From assembly GCA_022571515.1 (NCBI GenBank), contig JACZXQ010000011.1:1-64000 (forward strand): a stretch of DNA of 64,000 bases. The letters run 5' to 3'. Position numbers and translations under genes: made by a program. How positions within the stretch are numbered: position 1 is the stretch's first letter; each line of letters begins with the position of its first letter. Positions 53,069-60,524 of this stretch are shown here, piece by piece. Below the pieces are notes generated by a model. It was not told where the DNA came from. It saw nothing but the letters and a program-made list of their open reading frames with translations, and made no database searches. Source of the stretch: Gemmatimonadota bacterium. GTDB taxonomy: Bacteria; Gemmatimonadota; Gemmatimonadetes; Longimicrobiales; Gaopeijiaceae.

Positions 53069-53854
53069 TCACCGACCCTTGAAATCCGCACTCCGTTTCT
53101 CGAGGAAAGCAGTCATGCCCTCCTTCATGTCCTCGGTCGAGGCCAGCAGTCCGAAGAGGGCGGACTCGAAGCTCATCGCATCGGCGGCCGGAGCGTCCAG
53201 GGCCAGATAGATCGACTCGAGCGCCGCGCGCACCGCGAGCGGCCCGTTCTTCGTGATACCGCGCATGAAGGTCTTGGCACCCTCGATGAGCACCTCCCTT
53301 GGGAGCACCTGACTGACAAGCCCGATGTGCTCCGCCTTGGCGGCGTCCACCATGGCTCCCGTTAGGGTCATCTCGACCGCCCGGCCGAGTCCGATGATCC
53401 GCGCTAAGCGGAGGCTTCCCCCGTAGCCCGGAATGATGCCCAAGCTGACCTCCGGAAGCCCGAACTTGGCGTTCTCGGACGCGATGCGCAGGTGACAAGC
53501 GAGCGCCAGTTCACACCCGCCGCCCAATGCGTAGCCCCCCACCGCTGCGAGGACCGGCTTGGGGTAGCGCTCGATTTCGGCGAAGATCCGCTGCCCGTCC
53601 CGGCTCACACCCACCCCACCCATCGGGGTCATTTTGGCGAGCTCGCCGATATCGGCACCGGCCACGAACGCCTTTTCCCCGGAGCCCGTGAGGATGACGC
53701 CCAGGACCTGGTCGTCGTCACGAAGCTCCCGGAAGACCTGGCCCAGTTCCTGAATCACCTCGGCGTTCAGGGCATTGAGCTTGTCCGGACGATCGATGTA
53801 GACGAGCGCCAGCTCGTCGTCCCATTCCACTCTGATGTGCTGGAGATCGCTCAT
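53069..53854 (-). CDS. enoyl-CoA hydratase/isomerase (crotonase family)
   Basis: This 261-residue cytosolic trimer or hexamer hydrates enoyl-CoA in fatty acid or related acid breakdown. The CoA-binding loop is KAFVAGADIGELAKM. The oxyanion-hole segment is AAVGGYALGGGCELALACHL with one catalytic Glu (CELALAC). The second catalytic Glu is in FGLPEVSLGIIPGYGGSLRL. Both Glu are present, so hydratase activity is likely. The C-terminal helix FLEKRSADFKGR is normal. A thiolase gene lies 7 kb to the right on the same strand. Confidence 0.92.
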   Translation of the reverse strand: MSDLQHIRVEWDDELALVYIDRPDKLNALNAEVIQELGQVFRELRDDDQVLGVILTGSGEKAFVAGADIGELAKMTPMGGVGVSRDGQRIFAEIERYPKPVLAAVGGYALGGGCELALACHLRIASENAKFGLPEVSLGIIPGYGGSLRLARIIGLGRAVEMTLTGAMVDAAKAEHIGLVSQVLPREVLIEGAKTFMRGITKNGPLAVRAALESIYLALDAPAADAMSFESALFGLLASTEDMKEGMTAFLEKRSADFKGR

Positions 53855-54077
53855 GGCAATGCTCGTCGGTCAGGTTGTCGACGCGCCCGAAATCCGGGCG
53901 GTGAGCGGGCTGAACCTACCGGCGGGAGCACGGGCACGCCACCGGTGCCGTGGCGCCCACTCCGCCCGTTTCGTACCTTGGCTGCCCCTGGGTTTTCGTG
54001 CCTCCCTCGCAGGAGCCTGACCCGGTGGGGGGCAGTCGTCAGTCACCATCCATCAAGTCGAGAAGGAGTACACCACG

Positions 54078-54527
54078 ATGAGTCGGTCACTCAACAAAGT
54101 CATGCTGATCGGCAATGTCGGAAACGATCCGGAGATCAGGGCCACGGGCTCCGGCGCCCGCGTGGCCAAGATGTCGTTGGCAACCAATCGCAGTTGGCAG
54201 GACAGCTCCGGCAATCGGCAGGAAAAGACCGACTGGCACAGACTCACCTTCTGGGGAAAGCTCACGGACATCGTCGAGCAGTGGGTCAAGAAAGGGGACC
54301 GCCTCTACGTGGAAGGGCGAATCGAATACTCCCAGACCGAAGGCGAGGGCGGCACGAAGTATTGGACCGACATCGTGGTCACTGAGATGATCATGATGGG
54401 CTCAGGCGGGGGCGGCGGTGCGGACGGGGACTTCAATGGTGGTGGTGGTGGTGGTGGTGGTGGAACCCCGGACGCCCGGCCGAGCACGCCTCCTGCTTCT
54501 GAACCCGACGACGACCTTCCGTTCTAG
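54078..54527 (+). CDS. ssb: single-stranded DNA-binding protein
   Basis: This 149-residue protein coats single-stranded DNA in replication and repair. The OB fold is at about 4-110 (LNKVMLIGNVGNDPEIRATG, VAKMSLATNRSWQDSSGNRQ, KTDWHRLTFWGKLTDIVEQW, DRLYVEGRIEYSQTEGEGG). A glycine-rich linker follows, then the acidic tail DDDLPF that recruits partner proteins. AAGGAG lies before the ATG. The linker is encoded in part by an uninterrupted GGT repeat. Confidence 0.96.
   Translation: MSRSLNKVMLIGNVGNDPEIRATGSGARVAKMSLATNRSWQDSSGNRQEKTDWHRLTFWGKLTDIVEQWVKKGDRLYVEGRIEYSQTEGEGGTKYWTDIVVTEMIMMGSGGGGGADGDFNGGGGGGGGGTPDARPSTPPASEPDDDLPF
54438..54461 (+). repeat. ssb: (GGT)8 microsatellite in the ssb linker
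   Basis: Eight tandem GGT codons encode a glycine run in the flexible linker. Slippage would change linker length in steps of one residue without a frameshift. Confidence 0.9.
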
Positions 54528-54577
54528 CGGACCCGGGCCGCAGGCCAGGCCCCACCCCGGCCCAGGCTCGGGGTCCC

Positions 54578-54928
54578 CTAGCTGCCGCCGCCCGGCTCGA
54601 CATCGCTGCGCCACAAGCCCATGAGGTAGGCGTCGTAGCGCTCGGGATTTCGCTGATAGTCCTCCGCCCACACGTCGAAGGGTGGCAACGCCGCCTTGCG
54701 TGACAGGCTCGCGGTGGCCAACTGAACCATGCGGCCATAGGACAACTCCCCGGGCCGCCCACCCTTGCGGTGAGCTTCCTGGGCAAGCACGTAGATTTCG
54801 TCGGGGCTTAAGAGGAGGAGGAGATCCGCAACCTGGGCAGAACAATAGTCCAGGTACTTCGCCCGAAGCACGGCTTCGGGCTCCGTACTCTCCTGACCAT
54901 GCTGACTCGACCCGCCTGTGTCGCTCAC
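54578..54928 (-). CDS. hypothetical protein, single 'A' domain of a local family
   Basis: This 116-residue protein converges on ssb. Residues about 21-105 form a helical domain (LRAKYLDYCSAQVADLLLLL, LSPDEIYVLAQEA, AALPPFDVWAEDYQRNPERY). The same pattern (Y..Y...Q.A.ll.L..pe, then LPPF..W.EDY..N) recurs in the products of 55632-56240 and 57686-58363. I know no named family for it. It has no signal peptide and is cytosolic. Function unknown. Position beside ssb and rpsU hints at a housekeeping or stress link, but this is only inference. Confidence 0.65.
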   Translation of the reverse strand: MSDTGGSSQHGQESTEPEAVLRAKYLDYCSAQVADLLLLLSPDEIYVLAQEAHRKGGRPGELSYGRMVQLATASLSRKAALPPFDVWAEDYQRNPERYDAYLMGLWRSDVEPGGGS

Positions 54929-55053
54929 GGCGTCCTCCTAGGTGCTGGAGGTGCTCAGCCCGCCCGAATCGAATCGAACGCGGCCATGGGGATGGGTGAA
55001 CGTCAGTTCACCTTTACCCTCCGCCCACGGCAGCGTCAAGCGGTTCCGTATTG

Positions 55054-55260
55054 TCAGGTAGCTCGTGGCTGGTCGGTATCGCCCGGGTCGGGGCCATCTT
55101 GTTCGCGGAGATGGCGGTAGATCGACCTGCGTGTGAGGCCGTACAGGACCACCCTACTCAGGAACTCGGGGTCCGTGCGCTGAACCTCCTCAGCTTGCTC
55201 TGCGAGATCCCGAGGCAAGCGAACGTTCAACTGTACGGAGCAGGTCTCCCACATGCGCAA
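55054..55260 (-). CDS. ribbon-helix-helix DNA-binding protein
   Basis: This 68-residue protein has the Arc/CopG pattern: a beta strand VQLNVRLPRDLAEQAEEVQR, then two helices with DPEFLSRVVLYGLTRRSIYR. A polar tail follows. Such proteins are dimeric repressors, often of antitoxin type. No toxin-like gene is next to it, but the AT-rich DNA upstream (55261-55631) would suit its promoter and operator. The start could be the GTG before QLNVRLP. Confidence 0.65.
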   Translation of the reverse strand: MRMWETCSVQLNVRLPRDLAEQAEEVQRTDPEFLSRVVLYGLTRRSIYRHLREQDGPDPGDTDQPRAT

Positions 55261-55631
55261 TCCTCACCAAAGTAGTATGAGTCAAAAACTTACAGAATCC
55301 ACATCAGACCTGACGGCCCGTTCGCGTATTCCGAACGATCTTTTGGTAGGAAAGCTTTCCTTGAGGCGAACACATAATAAACGACTATTCGGGCGGGCGC
55401 AAGACCTTTTTTTGAACTCGCCGATCTAGACACCTGAATCCATAAGTTGTTGTGTGACAACGACTTCAAAAATAACGATTTTCCCTGAATCCACTTGTTC
55501 CTGGGCGCCAGGAGGATCGCGATTTTTGCTATTTTTAATTCTGGAACTTCAAGTATACCACAGGCTTGAGCGATGTGCGTGCAGTGAAAATAGAACTGGA
55601 AGCCGGCGGATTTTTTTGCAAAAAACGTGTA
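55261..55631. other. AT-rich intergenic region with several small inverted repeats
   Basis: These 371 bases are far more AT-rich than their surroundings and hold no protein-like frame. They contain GTTCG..CGAAC near 55320, GTTGT..ACAAC near 55450 and several T and A runs. This is likely the promoter and operator DNA of the RHH gene and may hold 3' sequences of the operon that ends at 55632. It could also be a horizontally acquired patch. Confidence 0.45.
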
Positions 55632-56240
55632 CTAGGGAAGAGTCGATCTGAGGAACGCTTGGAGGGTGTGAGATGTGAGATCTGTGAACCTCGCACGAAT
55701 GTTTTGGGGGTCCTCTTCGCAGAACACGTTCGCGGTTCGGACGCCCATATCGGAGGGGCCCCGGCTGAAGCCGATGAACCCACGCCACACTTCGCCATCC
55801 GGGAAGAGGCTCAGACCCGCCGTCCACGTCTCCCCATCCATCCGTACGTCCCTGGCATCGACCACCACTGGTTCCACCGCCCTGGCGCGGAGTGGTCCCT
55901 CGAAGACGTACTGGAGATGAGCAATCCGATTGTGCTCGTAGTCCTCGAGCCAGCATTCGAACGGGGGAAGCGGCAGGAGCCCCCGACAATACCGGACGAG
56001 GGTGGCCATGGGGTCCTTGTTCTCGTGTAGCCCCCTGGCGGCTGCCCACGCACGCGCCGTGCGGTACAGTGGCCGGATGGCCTCCTTCGGAACCAGGCGG
56101 AGCAGACCCGCCGCCTGCCGCTGGCAGTACTCCTGGTATTGCCGGCGGAGGCCTGCGTCGGTCCACTGACTCGCCGCCGCCTCTCCACCGTACGCAACCG
56201 GACCGCCGTGCTGGGCGGTAGGGCGCATGGGGCCGCCCAT
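55632..56240 (-). CDS. hypothetical protein with domain order A-B of a local family
   Basis: This 202-residue protein begins with a Gly/Pro-rich leader. Domain A (about 30-115) has LRRQYQEYCQRQAAGLLRLV and LPLPPFECWLEDYEHNRIAH. Domain B (about 125-202) has DGETWTAGLSLFPDGEVWRG, FIGFSRGPSDMGVRTANVFC and a final helix SHTLQAFLRS. In the protein at 57686-58363 the same two domains occur in the opposite order (B-A), and the protein at 54578-54928 has A alone. It starts two bases after the stop of the gene upstream, so they form an operon. Function unknown. Confidence 0.7.
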   Translation of the reverse strand: MGGPMRPTAQHGGPVAYGGEAAASQWTDAGLRRQYQEYCQRQAAGLLRLVPKEAIRPLYRTARAWAAARGLHENKDPMATLVRYCRGLLPLPPFECWLEDYEHNRIAHLQYVFEGPLRARAVEPVVVDARDVRMDGETWTAGLSLFPDGEVWRGFIGFSRGPSDMGVRTANVFCEEDPQNIRARFTDLTSHTLQAFLRSTLP

Positions 56241-56242
56241 GG

Positions 56243-57157
56243 TCAGTGAACCGTCGGGTTCGAGTCCGTGGGCCGCTGCCCATCCCTCGGGAGCGGCGTG
56301 GCTCGATGGCGTGGATCGCGCAAGTTCAGCCGTGCGAGGGTTTCCCGCTCACCGAACGTGCTCAGGTGCTGCTCTACGGCCTTGAAGCGCTGCGGCTCGA
56401 AACGAGCCAGCAGATGAGCCAGTCCCTTTCGCACCGCGCCAAGTGCCGTCCGTGACTCGGCCAAGGTGATGGGGATTGGCAGCCTTACCTCGTACGAGAT
56501 GAGTTGCTCCCCAACCGACGGAGTAACCTGCCACAGTCGGCTCGAAGGAAAGGCCTCTTGCAGGCTCGCCTCCATCATGGGGTCCGGCTCGGTCGAGGAC
56601 GTGCGGAAGACCAGCGCGGCCCCGTCGTAGTCCATGTGTGCCCTCGTGATGCGCCCAGGCGCCATCACGATTCGCACTGAGGTGCCCTCATGCATATCCA
56701 GGTCCCGGCAGATGTCCCGGAATCCGATCCGGAGCACCGTCGAGCGCGTGAGCGGACCGAAACCGACACGCTCGAGCAACCGAAGGGCCATCTGGAAGCA
56801 GTACGGCGCGAGAGGATCCACCACGGTCTCCGGCGCGGCCGCCCGCTCCCGTAGCAAGTCCGTTACGTGTTCCAGAGTCGGCTCGTAAACCCAGTCGAGC
56901 ACAACGAGCTCATGACTCAGGTCGAGCGTCTTGAGGGAGGCGCTGCCGAGATCCACGACCTCCGCAGCCGTCGCGTACTTCCCCTCTAAAACCAGCGCGA
57001 GGCCGATGTCCTGGATACGGCCACCCGGAATGTCGACCTCGTGCACGTCGCGATATTGGACCACAGCGCGCGTGAGGGGCAGCTCACATACGCCCGGCAC
57101 GTCGGCCATCGCCTCCGGCCGCGCGCCCCCATCCATCGTTATGGGCATCGCATTCAT
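56243..57157 (-). CDS. hypothetical protein, operon partner of the A-B protein
   Basis: This cytosolic protein of about 304 residues has a first half RAVVQYRDVHEVDIPGGRIQ, DIGLALVLEGKYATAAEVVD, LGSASLKTLDLSHELVVLDW, and a second half LRIGFRDICRDLDMHEGTSV, then QLISYEVRLPIPITLAESRT. The alternating alpha/beta style and paired long strands suggest two domains, but I do not recognise them. I chose the ATG at 57157, which has GGAG about nine bases upstream. The stop lies two bases before the start of the A-B gene, so the products likely work together. Confidence 0.6.
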   Translation of the reverse strand: MNAMPITMDGGARPEAMADVPGVCELPLTRAVVQYRDVHEVDIPGGRIQDIGLALVLEGKYATAAEVVDLGSASLKTLDLSHELVVLDWVYEPTLEHVTDLLRERAAAPETVVDPLAPYCFQMALRLLERVGFGPLTRSTVLRIGFRDICRDLDMHEGTSVRIVMAPGRITRAHMDYDGAALVFRTSSTEPDPMMEASLQEAFPSSRLWQVTPSVGEQLISYEVRLPIPITLAESRTALGAVRKGLAHLLARFEPQRFKAVEQHLSTFGERETLARLNLRDPRHRATPLPRDGQRPTDSNPTVH

Positions 57158-57235
57158 CCAGCCAACTCCAGTCAACGAAGAACGCCCCCGCGCATTGGCA
57201 CGGAGGCGTGTTCAGGTCGCAGGCGCACGTCGCCC

Positions 57236-57265
57236 TTGACACTTTCAAGGCGATTCCCTTAGCTT
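57236..57265 (+). promoter_or_regulatory. sigma70-type promoter for a small RNA
   Basis: A perfect -35 TTGACA (57236-57241) is followed after 18 bases by TAGCTT (57260-57265), a fair -10. The expected start is at about 57272. No gene begins here on the plus strand; a terminator follows 45 bases after the predicted start. Confidence 0.55.
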
Positions 57266-57271
57266 GCTCAT

Positions 57272-57351
57272 AGCCAATACGAGCAGCGCGGGTCGCCATC
57301 CCGTGCCTCGAAGCGAGAGTCCCGGTACCAGCCGGAACTCTCGTTTTTTTT
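57272..57351 (+). ncRNA. candidate small RNA (about 80 nt)
   Basis: Between the TTGACA promoter and a strong terminator lies an 80-base unit with no reading frame of its own. It can fold into two hairpins. The first is GCGCGGG/CCCGTGC with one G-U pair around TCGCCAT; the second is the terminator. Unit, promoter and terminator together are the classic form of an independent small RNA. It could also be a leader that is terminated before 57686. No known RNA family recognised. Confidence 0.5.
57314..57351 (+). terminator. rho-independent terminator of the plus-strand small RNA
   Basis: CGAGAGT (57314-57320) pairs with ACTCTCG (57337-57343), extended inside by CCGG/CCGG, followed by eight T (57344-57351). 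Confidence 0.8.
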
Positions 57352-57395
57352 ATGTCGGTCCTCCCAGGCACCGCATGATACCGTCGGCACCGGGC

Positions 57396-57420
57396 AAAAA
57401 AACCCGGCAACTTTGCCGGG
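57396..57420 (-). terminator. minus-strand rho-independent terminator
   Basis: On the minus strand CCCGGCA and TGCCGGG form a 7-8 bp stem with a tiny loop, followed by seven T (57396-57402 as A on the plus strand). It terminates leftward transcription from an otherwise unexplained source. Confidence 0.75.
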
Positions 57421-57500
57421 CCTCCAATCGTCGCTCAATCAGAGCAATGCCGCTTGAGGCATGGATGATCACTAGATCCATGCCCACTTTCGATTTCACG
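57396..57500 (-). ncRNA. candidate structured RNA on the minus strand
   Basis: Read leftward, a TATAGT near 57507 could be a -10. A perfect 9-bp hairpin follows (GGCATGGAT/ATCCATGCC, 57458-57484), then a weaker CTCAA/TTGAG stem, then a strong terminator at 57396-57420. No good gene on this strand ends here. It converges on the plus-strand small RNA with only about 45 bases between the two terminators. The 5' end is a guess. Confidence 0.35.
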
Positions 57501-57685
57501 ATAACTATATGTTTACCAAGATGGCAAGGCATTTCTTCCAGCCGCTGCCGCTCCCGCACGGATGTTCCGAGGCCAGGGGTATGCCCTTCCTTGCACCAGC
57601 GGAGTGGTTGGGTATCTTGGTGGTGTTCGCATGCGATGGACGCTGTCCTACGTCCGAAACAGGCACGAGGTCTCACGATCACAGT

Positions 57686-58363
57686 ATGACTCCGGATCGC
57701 CCCCGTAGCCGCTCCATGGGGTTCCTCGACAATGACGGGGAACGCTGGGCGTGCTTCCTCGTGACGTTCCGTGACCGTGCTCAGCGGTGGCACGGCTACT
57801 TCTCCTTCCGCTCGAAGGACGGCGGCTCCGAAGCCGACGGGGTGCGAACGGCCGATATCTTCCTCGAGGCGTCCGAGTCGGAGATCGATCAAAAGGCCCG
57901 GGGGTTGGGGCGGCCTCTGCTGAACGGCCTTCTGGCCTCGGCGCTCCACACGCAGGACCAATCCGACACCACTCAACTCCGACGGTGGTTCAGAACCATG
58001 CTCGCCGAGAACTCGCTCGAGCTCTCGGGACCGCTCGGCGAAATGGAGGACGGTGTCGGCGATCACCTCGAGTTGACCCAACTGCGCTCCCTGTACGCAT
58101 CCTACCGGCTCGATCAAGTCGCCCACTTCATCGCCCTGCTCAAGCCGGAGGACTTCGAAGACGCGGTGGGGAATATCCTCGAAGGCCGCGTTATCGACTT
58201 CAGCGCCAAGGACCGACTCCAGTTTGCGATGCTGGTCGTCGAGTACATCGAGAACCGCATTCCGCTGCCACCCTTCGAGGTGTGGGCCGAGGACTACGTG
58301 GCCAACCGCAACGAGTATCTTCTCTACTCCCACACGCTGCACAGGGAAGGGCGTCTTCCCTAG
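57686..58363 (+). CDS. hypothetical protein with domain order B-A of a local family
   Basis: This 225-residue protein starts with domain B (DNDGERWACFLVTFRDRAQR, WHGYFSFRSKDGG, GVRTADIFLEASESEIDQKA, then LLNGLLASAL). A variable linker follows (RRWFRTMLAENSLELSGPLG). Domain A comes next (LRSLYASYRLDQVAHFIALL, RIPLPPFEVWAEDYVANRNE). Both halves align with the A-B protein at 55632-56240 in swapped order. The ATG at 57686 lacks a good Shine-Dalgarno; an ATG at 57716 is possible. It lies between the small-RNA pair and rpsU. Function unknown. Confidence 0.7.
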   Translation: MTPDRPRSRSMGFLDNDGERWACFLVTFRDRAQRWHGYFSFRSKDGGSEADGVRTADIFLEASESEIDQKARGLGRPLLNGLLASALHTQDQSDTTQLRRWFRTMLAENSLELSGPLGEMEDGVGDHLELTQLRSLYASYRLDQVAHFIALLKPEDFEDAVGNILEGRVIDFSAKDRLQFAMLVVEYIENRIPLPPFEVWAEDYVANRNEYLLYSHTLHREGRLP

Positions 58364-58458
58364 GGACGTCTGGGCCCCCTGACATTGCCCTCTCCTAGGC
58401 GCTCGTTTACCTTTCACGTCTTGTCGGAGTATGTGGCTAGCCAAGGAGTGTGAGAGTC

Positions 58459-58653
58459 TTGGAAGTATCAGTACAGGACAACGAAAGCCTCGAGAGGGCG
58501 CTTCGCCGCTTCAAGCGGAAGGTGCAGCGCTCCGGACTCTATTCTGAACTCCGGAAGCGGCGCTTTTACGAGAAGCCGAGCGCGCAGCGTAAGCGAAAGC
58601 GTGAGGCGGCGATTCGGCGGGAGCGCCGGCGGCAGCGACGCGGCCGTAGGTAG
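58459..58653 (+). CDS. rpsU: 30S ribosomal protein S21
   Basis: This 64-residue basic ribosomal protein helps start translation on the small subunit. Sequence: [20 protein letters not shown], then [20 protein letters not shown] and an Arg-rich tail. I chose the TTG at 58459 because AAGGAG lies about ten bases upstream; the GTG at 58450 is too close to that site. It is followed by its own terminator, so it is a single-gene unit. Confidence 0.93.
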   Translation: MEVSVQDNESLERALRRFKRKVQRSGLYSELRKRRFYEKPSAQRKRKREAAIRRERRRQRRGRR

Positions 58654-58683
58654 CGCTGGTCAAACCTGTCGTGCGCTCGGTGG

Positions 58684-58711
58684 ACGACCCCCCAGGGGGT
58701 CGTTTTTTTTT
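58684..58711 (+). terminator. rpsU terminator
   Basis: ACGACCCCC (58684-58692) and GGGGGTCGT form a perfect 9-bp stem with a CA turn, followed by nine T (58703-58711). Confidence 0.9.
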
Positions 58712-58720
58712 GCTCGTGCC

Positions 58721-59512
58721 TCAGGCTACACGCCGGAAGAGCCCGGACAAGCTCTCCCAAGGGTCCCGTACATCGGGTGTCAGGTAGTCGATCACGAACG
58801 CCGCGAGAACCCGGTTGCGTCCCTCGGGTGACCGCAGGTCGGTCGTGGTCAGGCCCGAAACCGCTTGGACGGATCGGCAGAAGTTTCCGTTGGACGTGTA
58901 GCCGAGGCGGAAAGCCGCCTCCACGGTCGTGATCGACGGATCGGCCAGGACCCGCGTAGCCGCGAGGACTCTGAGCCACGACAGGTAACCGAACGGTGAA
59001 GGGAGTCCCCGGCGTCGAAAGCGGGCCTTGAGCGCACCGGTCGAAAGCTCGGCCACGGCGCCCATCGCTTCCAGCTTGTTGTAGCGTGCGGGGAACTCGA
59101 GCAGGCGGCGAACAAACCCACGAAACTCGTGCGGAAGCGGGAAGCCGCACATTCGGCTCAAATCGACCAACACGCCATCGACCCAGCCAGGGGGGCCGGC
59201 AGCCTCTGCCATGAGTCTCCGCAGCCCATATACGCTGGTGTCGATTTCTCGCACCGCCACGCCCGTCCAGCCCGGGGCCGGTCGCGCCAACTCAGTGTCG
59301 AGCGTGCCCAGAACCAACACCGGCACACCCCTCGACACGATCGCGTTCTTCATCGGATGCTCCTCCATCGGGGCCACGACGCCGAGTCGTGGATACCCGA
59401 GGGCCAACGCCTCCGCGATCTCGGAGTCCCGAAAGAACACATCCTCCTCCGGCAGGGCGGCGCGGCACACCGCGAAACGGAGAAGCGGATCCGAGAGGGG
59501 GGCTAGGATCAT
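58721..59512 (-). CDS. AraC-type transcription regulator
   Basis: This 263-residue protein has no recognisable ligand domain in its first 150 residues, which look like an unusual alpha/beta receiver or cyclase-like region (MKNAIVSRGVPVLVLGTLDT). The C-terminal part is an AraC double HTH (GALKARFRRRGLPSPFGYLS, WLRVLAATRVLADPSITTVE, AAFRLGYTSNGNFCRSVQAV, SGLTTTDLR). It is convergent with rpsU. Target genes unknown. Confidence 0.78.
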   Translation of the reverse strand: MILAPLSDPLLRFAVCRAALPEEDVFFRDSEIAEALALGYPRLGVVAPMEEHPMKNAIVSRGVPVLVLGTLDTELARPAPGWTGVAVREIDTSVYGLRRLMAEAAGPPGWVDGVLVDLSRMCGFPLPHEFRGFVRRLLEFPARYNKLEAMGAVAELSTGALKARFRRRGLPSPFGYLSWLRVLAATRVLADPSITTVEAAFRLGYTSNGNFCRSVQAVSGLTTTDLRSPEGRNRVLAAFVIDYLTPDVRDPWESLSGLFRRVA

Positions 59513-59640
59513 CCGATGAAACCGCGCTACGAGGAGAACAAAAGGCCTACATGAACTCTAGATACGTGCCGGCCCGCGCGCCAGGGTTTCTGTTTCCCGT
59601 CCCGAGCCGTATGGCGCAATTCCGCGCATGGGATCCTCCG

Positions 59641-60489
59641 TCAGGAATCGAGCTCGCCGAACAGGTCGACGCGAAAGCGTTTGGCCTGACGCTTGACCCA
59701 CCGCCGCCAGGAAGCCGGTGGGGGAGAAAGGTCATCCCCACGCTCGAGGGCATCCAGGACGCCTTCGAGTTCCTGTATCACTTCCTTGTGCTTCTTCTTC
59801 GATGCCCGACCAGTGAGCGCAGCCACTCCGGCGGCCACGGCGGCGCCGGCGGCCACGGAGACAACGACGGGTAGCGGAGGTGCCATGATGCCGCCCAGCA
59901 GGAGCAGCAGTCCAAAGCTTGCCACTCCACCCGCGGCCATACCACCGATAATGGCCCCGGACAGGTAGTCACCTCGAATGCCGGGGTCGACCACCAGCTC
60001 CACGAAGGTCGACCCGTCTGCCACCTCGTTGAGACGGATTTCGACCTCCTTCGCCGACGCCCAATGCACCCGCTCCGACAGCGATGCGCCCGCGAGCGCG
60101 AAGTGCGAGAGCCAGTCGACGGCGGGGCGGTATAGGAGGATACCCGTGCCCTGCCGAACGGGCTGGAGTAGATGGCCGGCTACCATGAACTCGTCCAGAA
60201 TCTCGCGAAGCTCTTCGGCGGAGCCCGGTACCACCCTCGAAGCATGAACGCGGCTCGGGCCCATCCAGGCGTCGATCAGACTGCTGCTGGTTTCGGCTGT
60301 TCGGACCTCGAGGAGGGCTCGACGGACATGGGCCTCGGAGAAGCCGACTTCCCGCCCGATGCGAAACAACTCGGCTTCGTCGAGTTCACCCTCGCCACCA
60401 TCCGCGTCGGAGGCGGACAGTTCGGAGGCCCGCTTCATAACGGCCTCGAACTCCTTCCGCGTCAGGCTCTTTCCGGGCTCGTCAGGCAT
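59641..60489 (-). CDS. membrane protein with acidic cytosolic N-terminus
   Basis: This 282-residue protein has an N-terminal helical region (LTRKEFEAVMKRASELSASD, LFRIGREVGFSEAHVRRALL) that resembles a small helical sensor or SHOCT-like segment. A beta-rich middle follows (EVEIRLNEVADGSTFVELVV). A two-helix glycine-rich membrane hairpin comes next (GAIIGGMAAGGVASFGLLLL, PLPVVVSVAAGAAVAAGVAA), then a basic tail. I see the same start pattern in a 30-codon fragment at 16650. Proteins of this layout are common in Gemmatimonadota-type genomes; function unknown. Confidence 0.65.
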   Translation of the reverse strand: MPDEPGKSLTRKEFEAVMKRASELSASDADGGEGELDEAELFRIGREVGFSEAHVRRALLEVRTAETSSSLIDAWMGPSRVHASRVVPGSAEELREILDEFMVAGHLLQPVRQGTGILLYRPAVDWLSHFALAGASLSERVHWASAKEVEIRLNEVADGSTFVELVVDPGIRGDYLSGAIIGGMAAGGVASFGLLLLLGGIMAPPLPVVVSVAAGAAVAAGVAALTGRASKKKHKEVIQELEGVLDALERGDDLSPPPASWRRWVKRQAKRFRVDLFGELDS

Positions 60490-60524
60490 GGCAGCGGTCC
60501 TCGAAGGCTTCTAGCAGTGGACTA

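Noticed and set aside
57395-57485. CRISPR-like or tandem repeat signal
   Set aside because: The repeats are single inverted pairs forming hairpins, not regularly spaced direct repeats.
57350-58444. Minus-strand open frame that could explain the leftward terminator
   Set aside because: Its sequence under 57686-58363 is the antisense of a protein with a recognisable family pattern, and it reads through the terminator hairpin itself. The terminator is better explained by a short RNA.
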